Source: Omphalotus guepiniiformis
Taxonomy: Eukaryota > Basidiomycota > Agaricomycetes > Agaricales > Omphalotaceae
DNA length: 64,000 bases
Direction: 5' to 3'
Assembly (NCBI GenBank): GCA_028554645.1
Contig: JAQOOI010000011.1
Span: 360,965 to 424,964 of the forward strand
Shown: positions 22,589-31,329 of the stretch, piece after piece
Layout: each line of letters begins with the position of its first letter
Numbering within the stretch: position 1 is the stretch's first letter
Notes under the pieces: model-generated
Databases searched by the model: none
What the model was told of the DNA's origin: nothing
The model's input: only the letters and a program-made list of their open reading frames with translations
Position numbers and translations under genes: made by a program

Positions 22589-23310
22589 TGCCCATTCCTT
22601 CGGGCTGCGTCAATGTCCATGGGTTTACCTGTACCCCCAAAGGTCGTTCCTGTGGCGTCTCTCCGATCACCACTTCCTGCCGCCTGTTGCGGACTTTCTC
22701 TTCTTGGCGTAAACACCGGTCGGTTCTGGTTCTGATTCTTGCGCCATTCCTGACGCCTTCTCCATAGTTGATCAATCTTGATCACTACGTCCTTCCATTC
22801 ATCGTACACTTTAGGCAATTCGTCCCTCGTGTAGATGGCATCAATCGTTTTCTCGTTAATGCCCTTCTCGATGAGCCGCACCACATACGGGTCATCCTTC
22901 TTGTAATCCGCCTCCGTCAACAGTATCTCCAACTCCTGGAAATACTCTTCCGCCGTCCCTGCTCCCTGCTTCAACAACTCCACCTTCTCCTGCGCTGTCC
23001 TCTGCAGACCGGAATCTAGGAACGCCTTGTTCAAGGCTTGCTTGAAATGCGCCCAGTCCTTCTGCCACTTCTCGTTGTCTTGGTCAAAATGGGTATTATA
23101 GTAATTATTGACCCATCCGTCTACAAGCTTCCCATTCATGAAAGAGATCGCAACATCAATCCTTTCATCGTCGGTCGTGATACCGTTTTTCTTATCACGG
23201 ATATATGTGAAGAGTCTTCGACGCCAATTCTTGAATTCTGATTTGACGCCGGTGAAGTTATCGGGTTTGTTGAGGAGTGATTTTCCTCGCGAAGTTTCAA
23301 TTTCAGACAT
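22417..23310 (-). CDS. Element 1 gag
   Basis: 297 aa starting MSEIETSRGKSLLNKPDNFT. It has the retrotransposon capsid-like fold region (FKNWRRRLFTYI, FKQALNKAFLDSGLQRTAQE) and one CCHC zinc knuckle, CFNCGQKGHISRDC, near residue 240. It coats the genomic RNA in the virus-like particle. The frame is intact. Confidence 0.93.
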   Translation of the reverse strand: MSEIETSRGKSLLNKPDNFTGVKSEFKNWRRRLFTYIRDKKNGITTDDERIDVAISFMNGKLVDGWVNNYYNTHFDQDNEKWQKDWAHFKQALNKAFLDSGLQRTAQEKVELLKQGAGTAEEYFQELEILLTEADYKKDDPYVVRLIEKGINEKTIDAIYTRDELPKVYDEWKDVVIKIDQLWRRRQEWRKNQNQNRPVFTPRRESPQQAAGSGDRRDATGTTFGGTGKPMDIDAARRNGQCFNCGQKGHISRDCPAKRGQRVRQVNVQEEEKKEEQPPSWFLNWLKSDTGFVRAQK

Positions 23311-23832
23311 TCTGATAGGAGTATGAGGTCGGGTAGAATAGAGAGATGATGCAAGAGATTTGTAGGAAGGTGTGACAGGTGATGGGATAGTGGTTTCTTC
23401 GAAGAGACTGCTAAAGTTCCCCCAAGATTCCGTAATGGTAGAGTTTACTTCGGTCCGTCAGTAACCTCACGAAGAGATTTCGGGACCTTTTCTGCCTCTA
23501 ATAAACGAGTTCCTAAATCTGTGCTCACTTGCTGAGTAAACCTGGGCGTGCCTTTCTAGGAGTGCACCTCGTTCCCCAAGCGCAAAGTCCCTTCCCCGAA
23601 GGTCAGTTATCAGACGATGCTTTCTGCTGCCAGTACAGAGTCGGACTCAACGTTACTCTTTTGTACTATAGGCGCAATTACTCTATTAGAGCACAGATTC
23701 CTAATTCGGACGGAAACCCGAATATCAAAGGGAGAAAAATGAAGTAAGCGTGTGAAGGTGAAGAGAAACTTACTTGCTACTGAAATAGCAACAAGAAGGC
23801 AAACTTGAATTGTGTTGGTCGGGTGAGTTGTG

Positions 23833-23845
23833 TAGCTTCGATCTT
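23833..23845 (-). other. Primer-binding site of self-priming type, element 1
   Basis: One base inside the 5' LTR, the coding strand reads AAGATCGAAGCTA. The exact complement, TAGCTTCGATCTT, lies on the coding strand within the LTR (18840-18852 and 23996-24008). No tRNA-type TGG site is present. This is the arrangement of Tf1/sushi elements, where the mRNA 5' end folds back to prime reverse transcription. Confidence 0.7.
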
Positions 23846-23846
23846 A

Positions 23847-24298
23847 TGTCAGCGACTCGAGTTATAAACTCAAATAACCAAACACAAAATCTCAGATTCA
23901 CACGAGTTAAAGAGAAACAGAGAATAGAGATTTGAGAATAGAAACGATACAAGGAATTATGCTAAGTACAAGTCTAAACTCGAGGAGTTATTGACAAGAT
24001 CGAAGCTAAAGAAATATCTACCTAAACGGACTTATTATATACGTAAATAAAACCCTAAACCCTGGGCTATAACCCTTGACTAATCCACCATGTGTCTACC
24101 ATGAGTTTGATCGCCTCAAGTACTTCATTAATGATCGTGATCGCCTTGAGGTCTACATGCTTGATCTCGATCATCATGCTACATACATATGTATTTAATA
24201 TAACCCTAGATCTATAACTTACGATGTTATCTACTGATAATAAAAGTGTCTATATGTGCAAACAATGAGATAAGATGAAAAAGAAAACGTTCGTAACA
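23847..24298 (-). repeat. Right (5') LTR of element 1
   Basis: 452 bp, partner of 18691-19142. On the coding strand it begins TGTTACGAACG and ends CGCTGACA. Confidence 0.95.
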
Positions 24299-25060
24299 GT
24301 GGCTGGCTTCTTGCTCATGAAGAATATATAAAGTGGAAAGTGAATGGAGGATTGTTGTGGTTGCAAGGAAAAGGTAACTTGCCACACTCTATAGTGTCAT
24401 TCACATTGCTGACATTTTACAAGCTGGCTCTGGCAAAACATTTCTATGGTATGATCAATCCAAGTAATTTGCTGACACAGCTAAGCTATATTCTTTTAGT
24501 GCCAATGTCACTAATGAGCTGCTAAAGAAATGTTTATTAAAACAAACCTTTATGCTTCTGTGCCATTATTTTGATTCTCGGGCTGAATCAAAGCAAACTT
24601 ATTGTGGTCTTCTTTTATCCTAGCAGCTCAACTTGTGGTGTACTTTTCTGAAGTTCCCACTGAGCTGAAACAGTTATATGAGGAGGGAAAGAGATATGCT
24701 TTTCATGAATCTTCTACCTTAGACCTTGAGAGTGTTCTGCACACTCTGCTTGAAGCTAGGTCAAGGAAACTTCCCATCTTCATCACTATTGATGCATTAG
24801 ATGAATGCAGAGAGATAGAGCAGGACCAAGTGATGATATTCACACAGAGATTGCTTAACTCAAGCAATATCCATCTACTCATCACCTGTTGTCATTCAGC
24901 TCTTTGTCCAAAAGACATGCCTATGCTTGCTTTGGAAGCAGCCAGAGTTCAACATGACATTACCACATATCTTGATGAAGCAATCATGAAGCTGCCAGTA
25001 GTGAAAAGCAATGCATCTCTTACTACTAAAGTAAAAGAGTGCTTGCTAGCAGGAGCTGAT
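24299..25060 (+). pseudogene. NACHT-ankyrin pseudogene, part 2 (NACHT domain)
   Basis: It starts with the duplicated GTGGC and continues part 1 in frame: WLLAHEEYIKWKVNGGLLWL then, across a 50-nt intron (24374-24423), the Walker A loop GKAGSGKTFL. A second intron is 24449-24499. Next come LCHYFDSRAESK and, after a one-base deletion near 24620 that shifts the frame into TAG, LEARSRKLPIFITIDALDEC, the Walker B strand (ITIDALDEC), and LLITCCHS. It is cut at 25060 by the second LTR element. NACHT domains are NTP switches that oligomerise; this copy cannot be translated through. Confidence 0.8.
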
Positions 25061-25513
25061 TGTCAGCGACTCGAGTTATAAACTCAAATAACCAAACACA
25101 ATGATCTTAGTTTCACACGAGTAAGAGAAAAGCAGAAAGTAGAATTGAGAAAAGAGACGATACAAGGAAGTATGCTAAGTACAAGTCTTAAACTCGAGGA
25201 GTTATTGACAAGATCGAAGCTAAAGAAATATCTACCTAAGCGGACTTGTTATATACGTAAATAAAACCCTAAACCCTGGGCTATAACCCTTGACTAATCC
25301 ACCGTGTGTCTACCATGAGTTCGATCGCCTCAAGTGTTTCATTAATGATCGTGATCGCCTTGAGGTCTACATGCTTGATCTCGATCATTATGCTACCTAC
25401 GTGTGTATTTAATATAACCCTAGATCTATAACTTAAGATGCTATCTACTGATAATAAAAGTGTCCATATGTACAAACAATGAGATAAAATGAAAAAAGAA
25501 AACGTTCGTAACA
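25061..25513 (-). repeat. Left (3') LTR of element 2
   Basis: 453 bp, apparently identical to 30877-31329 by eye. Confidence 0.95.
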
Positions 25514-25516
25514 TGA

Positions 25517-25526
25517 CCCCCTCCTT
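25517..25526 (-). other. Polypurine tract of element 2
   Basis: AAGGAGGGGG on the coding strand, directly after the pol stop and three bases before the 3' LTR. It is the usual plus-strand primer in LTR elements. The same tract lies at 19146-19155 in element 1. Confidence 0.75.
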
Positions 25527-28500
25527 AGGGACGATGTCCCCATCGTCCTAACTTCACTGCTAATGCTTCTGTCGGCATCTTATTCGTTTCTACTACTTCC
25601 GTATATGCTTCAGGGATAGGTCGTAACAATGATGTCGGGAATAAGGAAATTGGAACCTCAATCTTTCTTAACTGAGGTGGTCGTGGTTTAGTGGGGAATT
25701 TTTTATGAAACTCTTCAATTGCTTCTTTTGCGTTTGCAAGGTTTGCTAATGGTTCCCATGTTTGTTCGTGCCGCGAGTATCCCTTCCATTGGACTTTGTA
25801 TCCGAATCTCCCTCCCCTATATTTCCCTGAATCTACTATCTCTTCCACTTCAAACTCCGGTTCTTCTCCTTCTATCACTGGTGGCGGATTATCATTCTTA
25901 GGCTGTTCGGGGAATTCAGGCGGATGATAGGGTGACAGTAAAACTTCGTTAAAGACTGGATGTATCCTCTTCCAAGTCTTCGGTATCTTTAGTTGATACG
26001 ATGTCACTCCAACTTTCTTTACGACTTCAAAAGGACCAAATCGTTTATCATCCAACTTCTTCATTGGTCGATCAGAAGTCAGGTTTGTCGCTTCAAGCCA
26101 TACTTTGTCATTAGGCTTATATTCGACTGATGGTTTCCTCTTCTTGTCGTAATACCGAGTCATGTCTTCCTTTGCCTTCTTAAGCGCCGCCTCTACTTCG
26201 TCCCTGATCTTGATCATCTTATCGGCAAATTCCTGTGCTGTGGGATTTGCCGACGGAGTTCTTGGAGCTGTTCCCTTATACGGATGTCGTCCCATATCCG
26301 CATAGAACGGAGTAACACCCGTGGCTGAGTGTATCCTATCATTCAACACGAACTCTGCTGTTGGTAACCATTCATGCCAGTCGTTCTGATGTTGATTGAT
26401 AAATAACCGGAGATAATGTTCAATCTCTTGGTTCATCCGTTCCGTCTGTCCATTCGTCTGTGGGTGATATGCCGTTGTGAAGCTTCCTTGAATGCCTAAT
26501 AACCGGTATAGTTCCTTCATGAATCGGGAATGATATTGGGGTCCCCGATCATGAATAATCTTTCTCGGTAATCCGTGTATAGGAAAGATTTTGTCCCTAT
26601 AGATTCTGGCCATTCCTTCAGACGTTAACGACATGTGTGTGGGTACCAGACGTGTTCGTTTCGTGAAATGATCCACAGTCACACTTATGGCATTAAAACC
26701 TCCAGCTTCCGGTAGTTCTCCGATCAGATCCGTTCCTATGACTTCCCAGGGACCTTGTGGAACATTGTTTGTGACTAGTGTTCCCGTTGGTTTGGTTCGA
26801 TGAATCTTAGTGGCCTGACACTTTTCACACCCTTTAACGTATTTCCGTACATCCTGAGTGATTCCCGGCCACCAATAGTTTCTCGTCACCAATTCCATGG
26901 TTTTGAACTGTCCTGGATGTCCCGTCAGAACGGTATCATGATGTAGTCCGATGATCTTTCCCCGTAACCTATTATCAATAGGCACGTAAATCCTATCCTG
27001 CCACGTCACAATTCCTTCCTCTGACTCGACCCAATCCTTCTCTTTTCCTTCTAAAGCCTTATTCACTAGATTATCCCTCACTTTTGACTTTTTCTTGATA
27101 AGATCTAAGATCTCGTCCTCGGGCATCTCTAGTCTGTTGATCGAAAAAAGTTCCGGCTTTAAAAGTACCACATCCTCATTGTCTTTCTCCCCCGTCTCAT
27201 GATTGGCCATCCTGGACAATGCATCTGGCTTTCCCATCGACTTTCCAGGTTTATGAATCAGTGTAAAGTCGTATTCAGATAATTCAGTGATCCATCGGGC
27301 TTGTCGACGATTCAATTTCTGAGGTTTTTTGAAATACTGAAGATTTTGATGATCTGTATAGATCTCAAATGACTCTTCCGCACCCATCAGATACTGTCTC
27401 CAATCTGCTAAGGAATCCATAATGGCCATCATTTCCTTATCATAGATCTCATAATTACGTTCCGTTTCATTTAGAGATCTAGATCTGAATGCAATAGGCC
27501 ACCATTTTCCATCTATCTTTTGCGATAAGACAGCTCCGTTCGCATAATCTGAGGAATCTGCCTCGACTCTGAATTGCCCATGATCACGGGGTATGGTTAG
27601 AACAACTTCTTCGGCAATTCTACTTTTGAGTTCTTCGAATGCCTGCTGTTGCTGCTCTGTCCATTCCCACTTTGAATTCCCAGTCAGTGATGACAATGGT
27701 TTCGCCACTTGACTGAATCCTCGGATAAATCGTCGGTAGAAGTTGCAGAAACCCAAGAAGGACTGTACTTCCTTCTTGTTTCCTGGTATTTTCCATTCTT
27801 TTACCGCTTTGACTTTCTTTGGATCCATCCGCACTTGTCCGTTTCCTACAAACACTCCAAGGTACTCGACATTACTGGTCTTGAATTCGCACTTTTCAGG
27901 TCTAAGATACAACTTGTGTTGTCGTAATATATCTAACACCTGTTTTACAATTGACTCGTGCTCTTCGATTGTATTTGTGAAAACCAAAATGTCATCTAAG
28001 TACACCATGACATGACCTTCATTGATCAAATCCCTTAAGATATGATTCATGAACGCTTGGAAGGTCGCCGGAGAATTTGTAAGACCAAAGAACATAACCG
28101 TTGGTTCAAAGAGCCCCCGATTAGTCCTAAATGCCGCCTTCCACTCATCACCTTCTTTGATCCGGATATTATTGTATCCCCATCGAACATCCATTTTCGA
28201 AAATACTTTCGAGTCCTTCAGTTTATCAATGAGTTCTTGAATGAGCGGCAACGGGTATTTGTTCTTTATCGTTGCTTCATTCAACTTCCGATAATCCTGA
28301 ACAGGTCGAAGTTTCCCATCTTTCTTTGCCACAAAGAAGAATGGTGAGGCCATCGGTGACTTTGATGGTCTAATTCGTCCAGATTTCAGATTTTCCTTAA
28401 TGAACTCATCTAAAACTTTCTGTTCCGAAGGATTTAATGGATAGACCTTGCAATCTACTGGCGTAAAGTCTGGCTTCAGTTCAATTGCATGGTCCCAGGG

Positions 28501-28626
28501 TCTTCGTTCGGGTAAATTTTGGAAATCAGCCTTCATCAAAAACATCCTTGTACTCATTGACGTACTTGTCTGCTTTTGACTCAGTCTTTTTGCCTTTTCC
28601 AAAGTCCATACTCCGAAGATATCCAT
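25525..28626 (-). CDS. Element 2 pol: RT, RNase H, integrase, chromodomain
   Basis: A 1033-aa frame. RT motifs (VMVYLDDILVF) and RNase H (FRVEADSSDYANGAVLSQ) are followed by the integrase zinc finger (LHHDTVLTGHPGQFKT, CEKCQATK), the integrase core (GTDLIGELP, HDRGPQYHSRFMKELY, TAYHPQTNGQTERMNQEIE), a GPF/Y-like module (KRFGPFEVVKKVG) and a C-terminal chromodomain (YKVQWKGYSRHEQTWEP). Chromodomains of this clade target insertion to modified chromatin. The protease lies in a different frame upstream because of a one-base insertion near 28530, where element 1 reads continuously, so this copy is probably not autonomous. Confidence 0.93.
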   Translation of the reverse strand: MDIFGVWTLEKAKRLSQKQTSTSMSTRMFLMKADFQNLPERRPWDHAIELKPDFTPVDCKVYPLNPSEQKVLDEFIKENLKSGRIRPSKSPMASPFFFVAKKDGKLRPVQDYRKLNEATIKNKYPLPLIQELIDKLKDSKVFSKMDVRWGYNNIRIKEGDEWKAAFRTNRGLFEPTVMFFGLTNSPATFQAFMNHILRDLINEGHVMVYLDDILVFTNTIEEHESIVKQVLDILRQHKLYLRPEKCEFKTSNVEYLGVFVGNGQVRMDPKKVKAVKEWKIPGNKKEVQSFLGFCNFYRRFIRGFSQVAKPLSSLTGNSKWEWTEQQQQAFEELKSRIAEEVVLTIPRDHGQFRVEADSSDYANGAVLSQKIDGKWWPIAFRSRSLNETERNYEIYDKEMMAIMDSLADWRQYLMGAEESFEIYTDHQNLQYFKKPQKLNRRQARWITELSEYDFTLIHKPGKSMGKPDALSRMANHETGEKDNEDVVLLKPELFSINRLEMPEDEILDLIKKKSKVRDNLVNKALEGKEKDWVESEEGIVTWQDRIYVPIDNRLRGKIIGLHHDTVLTGHPGQFKTMELVTRNYWWPGITQDVRKYVKGCEKCQATKIHRTKPTGTLVTNNVPQGPWEVIGTDLIGELPEAGGFNAISVTVDHFTKRTRLVPTHMSLTSEGMARIYRDKIFPIHGLPRKIIHDRGPQYHSRFMKELYRLLGIQGSFTTAYHPQTNGQTERMNQEIEHYLRLFINQHQNDWHEWLPTAEFVLNDRIHSATGVTPFYADMGRHPYKGTAPRTPSANPTAQEFADKMIKIRDEVEAALKKAKEDMTRYYDKKRKPSVEYKPNDKVWLEATNLTSDRPMKKLDDKRFGPFEVVKKVGVTSYQLKIPKTWKRIHPVFNEVLLSPYHPPEFPEQPKNDNPPPVIEGEEPEFEVEEIVDSGKYRGGRFGYKVQWKGYSRHEQTWEPLANLANAKEAIEEFHKKFPTKPRPPQLRKIEVPISLFPTSLLRPIPEAYTEVVETNKMPTEALAVKLGRWGHRP

Positions 28627-29620
28627 CCCAATTCAGGTAAAACAACCGATCCCCTTCTTCTAGTTCCCGGACTTCGGCATCGGATTCAGGTTTTAGGTAA
28701 TACGGTATGTAACCACACTTCTTAGGACATCGATCAAACTTTAAGGTTGAGTCATTCCAATCTATATTGGGATTATGACGTCTTAACCAATCGAGTCCCA
28801 GGAATATGTCCGTTTTGCCTAAATTTGTAACAGCAAGTTCAATGCGTTCTGCATGATCTCCCATTACTAATCTGACTTCTATGAATCCTTCAATTGAACC
28901 GTCCTCGTTTAAGGTACCATCAGCATTGTATACCGGCATTTTTACTGGTAATCTCTTAACAGTTAAGCCATGTCGCTCTACAAATTCTTTATTGACGCAA
29001 GAACCCGTTGCTCCACTGTCAAGTAATGCCGATGTTTCTATCTGCTTGCCACTTTCGATGTCATCGATTGTAACAGACAGCTTGAGATCTCTGCCTTTAG
29101 TACCTTTTACGAACCGCAAGTTTTTCTTGAGTGACTTTACGGCTGTGACGGCTTCGCTAATGTCCAATGACCAGATCTGGGCAACCGTTTCTTCCGATGC
29201 TTCCCTGGCCCGACAGGTTGGCATCCATGCTCTCAAAATTCCCACCGCTCGTTCTGACTCATCCTCCCTTACTCTCTGCGCTATCCATTCTGGTGAATTC
29301 GGCGGATAACGTTCTCTCACAGGTTTTGAATCGGACTTTGTAGATACTGACGCAAATTTATTCTCAGGATGATTAAATACAAAGTGAAAATTGCTGTCCT
29401 TGTGATCTACACTAGACTGTTCCGATTCTAACTCAGAAGGACCTGTATTCACTTCTGAGCTCTGACAAAACCCGTATCCGATTTCAACCAGTTCAAGAAC
29501 CAGCTCGGTGGCTGTTCTTCTTTCTTCTCTTCCTCCTGCACGTTCACCTGCCTCACTCTCTGACCCCGCTTCGCTGGACAATCCCGCGAGATGTGTCCCT
29601 TCTGTCCGCAATTGAAGCAC
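28526..29620 (-). CDS. Element 2 pol, N-terminal part with protease
   Basis: 364 aa overlapping gag in the -1 frame. It carries the aspartic protease motif ALLDSGATGSCVNKEF and LGLDWLRRHNPNIDW. It terminates after NEYKDVFDEG because of the extra C near 28530; in element 1 the same position continues into RT. Confidence 0.88.
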   Translation of the reverse strand: MLQLRTEGTHLAGLSSEAGSESEAGERAGGREERRTATELVLELVEIGYGFCQSSEVNTGPSELESEQSSVDHKDSNFHFVFNHPENKFASVSTKSDSKPVRERYPPNSPEWIAQRVREDESERAVGILRAWMPTCRAREASEETVAQIWSLDISEAVTAVKSLKKNLRFVKGTKGRDLKLSVTIDDIESGKQIETSALLDSGATGSCVNKEFVERHGLTVKRLPVKMPVYNADGTLNEDGSIEGFIEVRLVMGDHAERIELAVTNLGKTDIFLGLDWLRRHNPNIDWNDSTLKFDRCPKKCGYIPYYLKPESDAEVRELEEGDRLFYLNWDGYLRSMDFGKGKKTESKADKYVNEYKDVFDEG

Positions 29621-30342
29621 TGCCCATTCCTTCGGGCCGCGTCAATGTCCATGGGTTTACCTATACCCCCAAAGGTTGTTCCTGTGGCGTCTCTCCGATC
29701 ACCACTTCCTGCCGCCTGTTGCGGACTTTCTCTTCTTGGCGTAAACGCCGGTCGGTTCTGGTTCTGATTCTTGCGCCATTCCTGACGCCTTCTCCATAGT
29801 TGATCAATCTTGATCACTATGTCCTTCCATTCGTCGTACACTTTGGGCAACTCGTCCCTCGTGTAAATGGCATCAATTGTTTTCTCATTAATGCCCTTCT
29901 CGATGAGCCGCACCACGTACGGGTCATCCTTCTTGTAATCCGCCTCCGTCAACAGTATCTCCAACTCCTGGAAATACTCCTCCGCTGTTCCCGCTCCCTG
30001 CTTCAACAACTCCACCTTCTCCTGCGCTGTCCTCTGCAGACCGGAGTCTAGGAACGCCTTGTTCAAGGCTTGCTTGAAGTGCGCCCAGTCCTTCTGCCAC
30101 TTCTCGTTGTCTTGGTCAAAATGGGTGTTGTAGTAATTATTCACCCATCCGTCCACAAGCTTTCCATTCATGAAAGAGATCGCAACGTCGATCCTTTCAT
30201 CATCTGTCGTGATACCATTCTTCTTATCACGGATATAGGTGAACAATCTCCGTCGCCAATTCTTAAATTCAGATTTGACGCCGGTGAAATTGTCGGGTTT
30301 GTTGAGGAGTGATTTTCCTCGCGAGGTGTCGATTTCAGACAT
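29449..30342 (-). CDS. Element 2 gag
   Basis: 297 aa, nearly identical to the gag of element 1, with the knuckle CFNCGQKGHISRDC. The frame is intact. Confidence 0.93.
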   Translation of the reverse strand: MSEIDTSRGKSLLNKPDNFTGVKSEFKNWRRRLFTYIRDKKNGITTDDERIDVAISFMNGKLVDGWVNNYYNTHFDQDNEKWQKDWAHFKQALNKAFLDSGLQRTAQEKVELLKQGAGTAEEYFQELEILLTEADYKKDDPYVVRLIEKGINEKTIDAIYTRDELPKVYDEWKDIVIKIDQLWRRRQEWRKNQNQNRPAFTPRRESPQQAAGSGDRRDATGTTFGGIGKPMDIDAARRNGQCFNCGQKGHISRDCPAKRGQRVRQVNVQEEEKKEEQPPSWFLNWLKSDTGFVRAQK

Positions 30343-30862
30343 TCTGATAGGGGTAGAAGGTCGGGTAGAATAGGGAGATGATGCAAGAGATTTGTAGGAA
30401 GGTGTGATAGGTGATGGGATAGTGGTTTCTTCGAAGAGACTGCTAAAGTTCCCCCAAGATTCCGTAATGGTAGAGTTTACTTCGGTCCGTCAGTAACCTC
30501 ACGAAGAGATTTCGGGACCTTTTCTACCTCTAATAGACGAGTTCCTAATCTGTGCTTGCTTGCTGAGTAAACCTGGGCGTGCCTTTCTAGGAGTGCACCT
30601 CGTTCCCCAAGCGCAAAGTCCCCTCCCCGAAGGTTGGTTATCAGACGATGCTTTCTGCTGCCAGTACCGAGTCGGACTCAACGTTACTCGTTTGTACTAT
30701 AGGCGCAATTACTCTAATGGAGCACAGATTCCTAATTCGGACGGAAACCCGAATATCAAAGGAAGAAAATGAAGTAAGCGTGTGAAGGGTCAAGAGAAAC
30801 TTACTTGCTACTGAAATAGCAACAAGAAGGCGACTTGAATTGTGTTGGTCGGGTGAGTTGTG

Positions 30863-30875
30863 TAGCTTCGATCTT
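30863..30875 (-). other. Primer-binding site of self-priming type, element 2
   Basis: The same 13-mer as in element 1, complementary to LTR positions 31026-31038. Confidence 0.7.
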
Positions 30876-30876
30876 A

Positions 30877-31329
30877 TGTCAGCGACTCGAGTTATAAACT
30901 CAAATAACCAAACACAATGATCTTAGTTTCACACGAGTAAGAGAAAAGCAGAAAGTAGAATTGAGAAAAGAGACGATACAAGGAAGTATGCTAAGTACAA
31001 GTCTTAAACTCGAGGAGTTATTGACAAGATCGAAGCTAAAGAAATATCTACCTAAGCGGACTTGTTATATACGTAAATAAAACCCTAAACCCTGGGCTAT
31101 AACCCTTGACTAATCCACCGTGTGTCTACCATGAGTTCGATCGCCTCAAGTGTTTCATTAATGATCGTGATCGCCTTGAGGTCTACATGCTTGATCTCGA
31201 TCATTATGCTACCTACGTGTGTATTTAATATAACCCTAGATCTATAACTTAAGATGCTATCTACTGATAATAAAAGTGTCCATATGTACAAACAATGAGA
31301 TAAAATGAAAAAAGAAAACGTTCGTAACA
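30877..31329 (-). repeat. Right (5') LTR of element 2
   Basis: 453 bp, partner of 25061-25513. Confidence 0.95.

Larger units (their letters stand above)
18691..24298 (-). mobile_element. Ty3/gypsy chromodomain LTR retrotransposon, snap-back derivative
   Basis: 5608 bp bounded by LTRs starting TGTCAGCG and ending CGTAACA, flanked by the perfect 5-bp duplication GTGGC (18686-18690 and 24299-24303). The coding strand is minus. Gag and most of pol (protease, reverse transcriptase, RNase H) are present. Everything from the end of RNase H through integrase is missing, and instead there are two inverted 462-bp copies of the 3' end (chromodomain plus polypurine tract). It cannot supply integrase, so its insertion needed help from an intact relative. 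It sits inside an NLR-like gene. Confidence 0.95.
25061..31329 (-). mobile_element. Ty3/gypsy chromodomain LTR retrotransposon, complete layout
   Basis: 6269 bp flanked by the perfect 5-bp duplication CTGAT (25056-25060 and 31330-31334). Coding strand is minus: 5' LTR 30877-31329, primer site, gag, protease, RT, RNase H, integrase, chromodomain, polypurine tract, 3' LTR 25061-25513. The LTRs look identical, so the insertion is young. The same family as element 1, with an LTR variant differing at scattered sites. Pol is broken by one extra base near 28530. Confidence 0.96.
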
